Shown piece by piece: positions 58,893 to 64,000 of a stretch of DNA of 64,000 nt; position 1 is the first letter of the stretch; the number at the start of each line of letters is the position of its first letter. The stretch spans positions 4,340,501-4,404,500 of the forward strand of contig NC_134035.1 in the NCBI RefSeq assembly GCF_964204645.1. Reading direction: 5' to 3'. The stretch comes from Tubulanus polymorphus. Its lineage: Eukaryota > Nemertea > Palaeonemertea > Tubulaniformes > Tubulanidae. The notes beneath the pieces are model-generated. The model was not told where the DNA came from. It worked only from the letters and a program-made list of their open reading frames with translations, and ran no database searches. A program made the position numbers and the translations under genes.

Positions 58893-59156
58893 TGTCCTGG
58901 AACAACTGTTGACACAGGTGCCAAATTGGCCTGGGCCGAATCTGGTCTGACCATAAATGTCGGACCAGGGCCGAGCCAAAATATCAGCGCTGGGCAAATC
59001 ATTACAACTTTTTCGGGAAGTTACCCATTTGGCTTTTAAGCATTGTTCAGTATCGAGTGGGTGGTTTTAGTGTGAATGCGCTCTAATAAGACAAGGGCCA
59101 AATTTGACTCTGGGGCCCAATCCGGGCCAAATCGTCTCCGTGCGGTCGCGGCTTTA
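58893..59156. repeat. GGCC-rich dispersed repeat, near-complete copy
   Basis: Starts GGAACAACTGTTGACAC, includes GGCCTGGGCCGAAT and TCGGACCAGGGCCGAGCC, and ends GGGCCAAATCGTCTCC. It aligns with 59905-60228 through most of its length. Confidence 0.65.
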
Positions 59157-59904
59157 GAATGTTCCATATATTAACCACGCTTTGGCTGAAGTAGTTATTC
59201 CTCAAATATCTTTTCAACCTAGACTAGAAAGTTTCGGCCTTCGGTATCTTTGCTGTCTTTTGGTGGAACTAGCGTAGATTGGTCATTTGGTCGAAGGCAA
59301 ATGTCGTCGACGCCAACTGTTAGCCATAGCGTATAACGTAACAGATAATAAGACCAGATGAATGTCGCCTTGTTTATTACGCGCGTCTTAAGTCGAATTC
59401 ATCACGAGCCTATGCTTAACGCCGAGTTACTTAACGCACGTAAATTTCTACGCACCCTCCCAACCTCTCTCCCTTGTCGCTTTGGACAATTTTTTCATTC
59501 GTAGTTCAAACGAGTTTTTACCCCGCTGACGTTGTCTTCCATCGGCGAATTAATTAGCGATATATAAGAGGTTTCTCTTGCAGCGGGCAAACATCAAATG
59601 ATCGTTCACGCGCTGTTTCCTGTGATCCATCCAGCTATTTTTGACTCATCGGTTATACGCGGTAATTGCTATATTTTTCACTACCGGAACTGGTTGAGGA
59701 ACTGGTTGAAGTCCACGGCTGTATTTCCGAATTATATCAGTGACGGATGTGTTTCGTTGAGCGTTGACGACCTTTCAGTTTTAAGTTTCATTCAATATCT
59801 TCTTCGGTTTGGATAGTGTCCATGCCCGGGAACTGGACAAGTTGGCCAAAATTATTACGGTAATCAATTTTCAATAGCTGCAATCCTACAAGCGTTTTTG
59901 GCCC

Positions 59905-60228
59905 ATGCCATATTTGGCGTGGAACAATTGTTCACGCGGGTACCAAAAGGGCCTGTGCCTGTTTTGGTCGGGCAAATTTTGGCCTGGCCAAAAACGTCGC
60001 ACCAGGCCCGAGCCAAATTTTAGCACGGGGCAAGTGATTGCGTTTGAATTGCAACTGTTCCGGAAATTACTTACTTCGCTATGTTTAAGCATTGTTTATT
60101 GTTTAATATTGAGAGTGAATTATGCGTGAACGCACTCTCTAATTAGGCCTGGGCCAAACTTGGTTCGCGCCTGATCTATGCCAATATGGCCCGGGCCAAA
60201 TCGTCTCCATGTGATCATAGCTTATGAG
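59905..60228. repeat. GGCC-rich dispersed repeat, near-complete copy
   Basis: Starts GGAACAATTGTTCACGCGG and ends GGGCCAAATCGTCTCCATG then TGATCATAGC. Same order of landmarks as 58893-59156. No protein. Confidence 0.65.
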
Positions 60229-62284
60229 ATTTTGACTCATAGCGATGTAGCAACTGAGTTAACTCAGTGGCCAATCAATAAAGACAGTACTTTGTCGGTT
60301 AACTAAATTTTATTAAAAGTACCAGCTAAATTATACGGATGAAGCTTATCTATATGCACTAATAGCGAAAGCTCGTACTTTTGATAACATCGGGTTAACC
60401 TTCGAAGTAAGTACCATTTGTCTTTTAGGAGTCAAATCTGGCCACTGGCAAAGTTTAAGGCTAGTCTACGCTATAAATACGTGTATGTATTTATCATATG
60501 ACGGGAAAGTGAGTTTGGTACTGCTGCTATTTAATATACAACTCATGCCGATGTAGTTATCAGTTTTAATTAAATTTGATAGAGAGTGACAGATGTATTC
60601 GAACCTTTCAATCATTCAGTCATTCAGTATAACGGAGTTAGCTTTTGTGACTGCATGTGCACGTGCATATAGAATTTTGTTCTTTACAATACTAATATGG
60701 GGAGAGGGAGGACAGAGGGGGCAAGGGCGAGGTTGAATTCGCAATTGTCATCATCATTTCGTCGGTATAATGATTGCTTCAAGTACAGATTGTGGGTTTT
60801 AAAGCCCGCTGTATGAAATCTAATCAAGATTAAAAAACGAAATATGTTCATCAAGAATCAAAAACAATATTGTGTTTTAATCCTTGTTCTTAACCTGATA
60901 AATTTTGTTTTAAATTGTATATAGCGGGTTTGGTTGTAGGTAGAAATCCTACGGGTGAAAAAGTCCCCTATAGGTAAAAATCCCCAAAATCTTCAAAGTA
61001 GGTAAAAATCCTTACTTGGCGATTTTTCGAGGACATTTTCAAAGCAAGTTATTTCTCCATTCTATTCATGCGCAATAAAAGCGTTAATTTTTACCTATAC
61101 TTAGTGGAATTGGGGATTTTTACTGAGGGAATTTTTTACCGCTAACCGTCATCAAGAGATATTTTATCAAGGCTTTGGATCTAGCTTTGAAGGTCCTAGA
61201 TCAACCATTGGCAGCATGAGATGGCGATGAGGTCTTTGATTATCAGCCTATGCCCTGGAACATGAGTGGTCCTAATATTAAAGATAGCAGCCTTCTTACG
61301 AGACCTTCCCTGACTAAACCGCTAATAGCAAATTATTCTCAGAAAAAGGATTGTGACGTGTTGAAAATGGATGGAAAAACTCTATACGCCCAACGCAGGC
61401 TCTCATCTTCGAAGGCTCTTTCTATGAAACGCACTCCTGTTGCGTTCGATGTTTTCAAAAACTTGAAACATTTTCAAAAGCATTCTACTTGAAAAAAGAA
61501 AACGTTGTCGATGGTGTATATATACCGCCTGTTAAGATTTTCATGTAAAACTCGAGTCTGACAAAGCCCCCTCTAATTTACGATTCCAACGCAATATCGA
61601 TACTGTCGCGTGGATATAAACGTCTAGTGACGTGTTGAAAGCAAATACGGTTGACAATATAGACAATATTAATAATGCAAAGTAAAGTCCGAAATGTTTC
61701 GTTGCGCTCAATTCGACACTTCGACTTATTGTACAGTCATCCCCTGGAATAGGAGTTACGGAAATATGGTAACTCTTGAAAAAGTACTGACAAACTCCGG
61801 AAAATACTGATGAACTGAAAAATTTGTTCCGACAGCATTTTTTTTCTGGGGATGACAGGAGAATACGAGATGTATTTTTATTCGTCTGATATCTTTGTTT
61901 GTGATTATTAGTGTGGGATTCTCTGTAATTATCATCGCAGCGCAGATGGATTGTGTTTCAGTAATGACTATAAATACAGGTGACATTTCCATCTCCAATT
62001 TGCCAGCAATGATAGGAAGTTTTAATTTTACCATACGATGATACGCGCGGTTCTCATTATTCATGCAGATATTGCGATTGATGCGAAGGCAGATTCTAAA
62101 AACGAACACGCAAAGGATCATATTCTCTGAGCCAAAGTCGCCAGTATAATTCATTTTCATTCAATCTGCGTACAGATATGAACGTATTTTTGCATAATGA
62201 ACAGATAATCTGTTCGTCAGATCTGATACATCATATTTTTTTTTGTTAAATCAGAAATTTTTCATTTCGATGAAATTACGACCT
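60229..62284. other. Non-coding stretch
   Basis: Holds a possible MITE at 60955-61142 with imperfect inverted ends (GGTAAAAATCCCC facing GGGGATTTTTACT). ORFs at 61250-61492 and 61756-62160 have no recognisable domain. Confidence 0.45.
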
Positions 62285-62455
62285 TCAACCGAAATAGAAT
62301 CTGTGCGTTATAACTGATACAGCATAACCACGTTACAACAAACTTCAGGAGACCAGAAAATCTGTTCAATATAACTGATACAGCGGAACCTCATTACAAC
62401 AAACTTCAGGAGACCAGAAAATCTGTTCCTTGTAACTGATACAGCATATTTTGTG
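62285..62455 (+). repeat. 61-bp minisatellite family, short cluster
   Basis: About 2.5 units. It is flanked by diverged direct repeats (62242-62285 and 62470-62512; landmarks TTCGATGAAAT and ACGACCTT). Confidence 0.85.
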
Positions 62456-62959
62456 TCGCCTTTTTTCCGTTAGATCAGAGAAATTCTTTACTTCGATGAA
62501 ATGACGACCTTCCACAAAAATCTCACCAATCATTAATTTTTGTAAGTTATCAGAAGGCAGCCCGTAACTGGGTCCGTCTTTAAATTACGAACCAGCTATG
62601 CCCGGGTTGCACTTCTACGTCCTTCCCCCGGAGAGAGTTCAGTTGATTTACTTAGCGGCAATTTGTAGCCGTCTGTCAAATGAATGTTAAACAAGCTCAT
62701 AAATACAGTTAAATATAGGTCCCGAGGGTATTCTAGGTGATGATACGCTGTTAAACAGCCATGATTAATGTGAAGATTTGCGGCATGTCTCGATAGCCAT
62801 TTTATCACTTGATTATAATGCGTACAACCGGGTTTCGGTCGGCATCCTCCATTTGTTTGATTAACTAAATGTATGTAAGAAATAGCCGGTCTTTTATGGT
62901 AACCTTTAAAAAAGATTTTTCATAACAGTATTAAAGAAGCCCCGCTATATTGAGAACCT

Positions 62960-63255
62960 CAATACGGTGGAACCTTGTTACAATGAACTTCAGGAGACCA
63001 GAAAATCTGTTAGTTATAACTGATACAGTGGAACCTCGTTACAACGAACTTCAGGAGACCAGAAAATCTGTTAGTTATAACTGATACAGCGGAACCTCGT
63101 TACAACAAACTTCAGGAGACCACAAAATCTGTTTGTTATAACTGATACAGCGGAACCTCGTTACAACGAACTTCAGGAGACCAGAAAATCTGTTCGTTAA
63201 AACTGATACAGTGGAACCTCGTTACAACAAACTTCAGGAGACCAGAAAATCTGAA
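62960..63255 (+). repeat. 61-bp minisatellite family, five-copy array
   Basis: Nearly five units with the GGAACCTCGTTACAACGAAC core. Confidence 0.92.
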
Positions 63256-63774
63256 AATTGTCTACTTGTTAAGATTCAATCTCATTTGCAAAACAACCGA
63301 TAAAGAAAAATCCATGTATGAAATACAGTCTGGGTTTGATGAAGTTTGTTGATAACATGTATGTCGATGACTTCAAGTTGAAGTAGTATACAGTACATGT
63401 ACCAGTTAATTGTAGGTTGAATATCGTATGAAATTTAGAACGCTTGCATCTTTATATCGGAAATCGATGCCACTGAGTTCCGTGATAGCTTGACTCAAGT
63501 GATCGTTGTTCCTAGCCGTCGTTGCATGGTTTAATGAGTCCAATATGCTCCTAGCAAATTTTCACGTCAAAGAGAAAAGAACGAAATTCCACACGAGCTC
63601 AATCCGTATATTTTTTTACCGTTGATGCGCTAGCCCACTCAACGCAGTTCTATGTCGCTTTTGCGAGGGACGAAAAATGTGTCGTCATAGAAAAGTAGGC
63701 GGTATAATGAATCATGTCATAAAAATACTATGCAACAACAGAAGATGGTTAATGACTGTTTCAAGCCTCACGCC

Positions 63775-63975
63775 CCAAGCGTTTTGCCCCGGCCAACTAT
63801 TCACGACCAGACGGGCCTGCGCCTGTTTTTCGACTTGGGCCAAATTCGACCCGACCAACAACGTCAGACCAAGGCCCGTAGAAAATACTAGGACTGGTCA
63901 AATTATTGCGGGTGAATGCTAACCGGTTGTAGGAGTGTCTCGCCTCACTTGCCATGGCGATGTTTTGATAGCATT
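63775..63975. repeat. GGCC-rich dispersed repeat, copy at window end
   Basis: Contains CGGGCCTGCGCCTG, GACTTGGGCCAAATTCGACC and GTGAATGCTAACCGGTTGTA, matching the 20040-20225 copy. Confidence 0.6.
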
Positions 63976-64000
63976 TTACCGAGTGGTTGAAAGTCATTCT

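Overview
This is a eukaryotic nuclear window, most likely from a marine invertebrate. The genes are split by spliceosomal introns, long stretches are non-coding, and there are animal-specific families: an alpha-adaptin, a calmodulin, rhodopsin-type GPCRs and TMEM117. The mix of a DIRS retrotransposon, tRNA-derived SINEs, foldback/MITE elements and dispersed minisatellites suggests a lophotrochozoan (mollusc, annelid, nemertean or similar). That placement is an inference and is weak; no ribosomal or mitochondrial marker is present. No bacterial operon, CRISPR array or prophage is present.

Gene-bearing half (1-27,200). Positions 1-4504 (+) hold the last nine coding exons of the AP-2 clathrin adaptor alpha subunit, covering hinge and appendage. 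One intron is a U12-type AT-AC intron and one exon is a 24-nt frame-neutral microexon. A single-exon class A GPCR follows at 9322-10410 (+), then a four-exon calmodulin-family gene at 11754-13780 (+). Two 5' coding exons of a TMEM117 homologue lie at 16268-17607 (+); its later exons were not found. A second single-exon class A GPCR is on the minus strand at 25829-27154, possibly nested in a TMEM117 intron.

Repeat-rich half (27,200-64,000). No convincing host gene was seen here. A DIRS-type tyrosine-recombinase retrotransposon occupies 45237-51421. It has inverted terminal repeats, an internal complementary region, gag, RT/RNase H/methyltransferase-like and recombinase ORFs, and two candidate introns. 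Around it are two copies of a tRNA-derived SINE, a 3-kb array of a 27-bp unit that stays open in five or six reading frames, a 49-bp minisatellite that repeats a pol III B-box-like motif, a 61-bp minisatellite family at several loci in both orientations, two foldback elements and several MITE families.

The five host genes look like unrelated neighbours (endocytosis, calcium signalling, two receptors, one membrane protein), not a functional cluster. The observations most worth checking are the AT-AC intron and microexon in AP2A, the introns inside the intact-looking DIRS element, and the B-box minisatellite. I found no convincing wholly new system.
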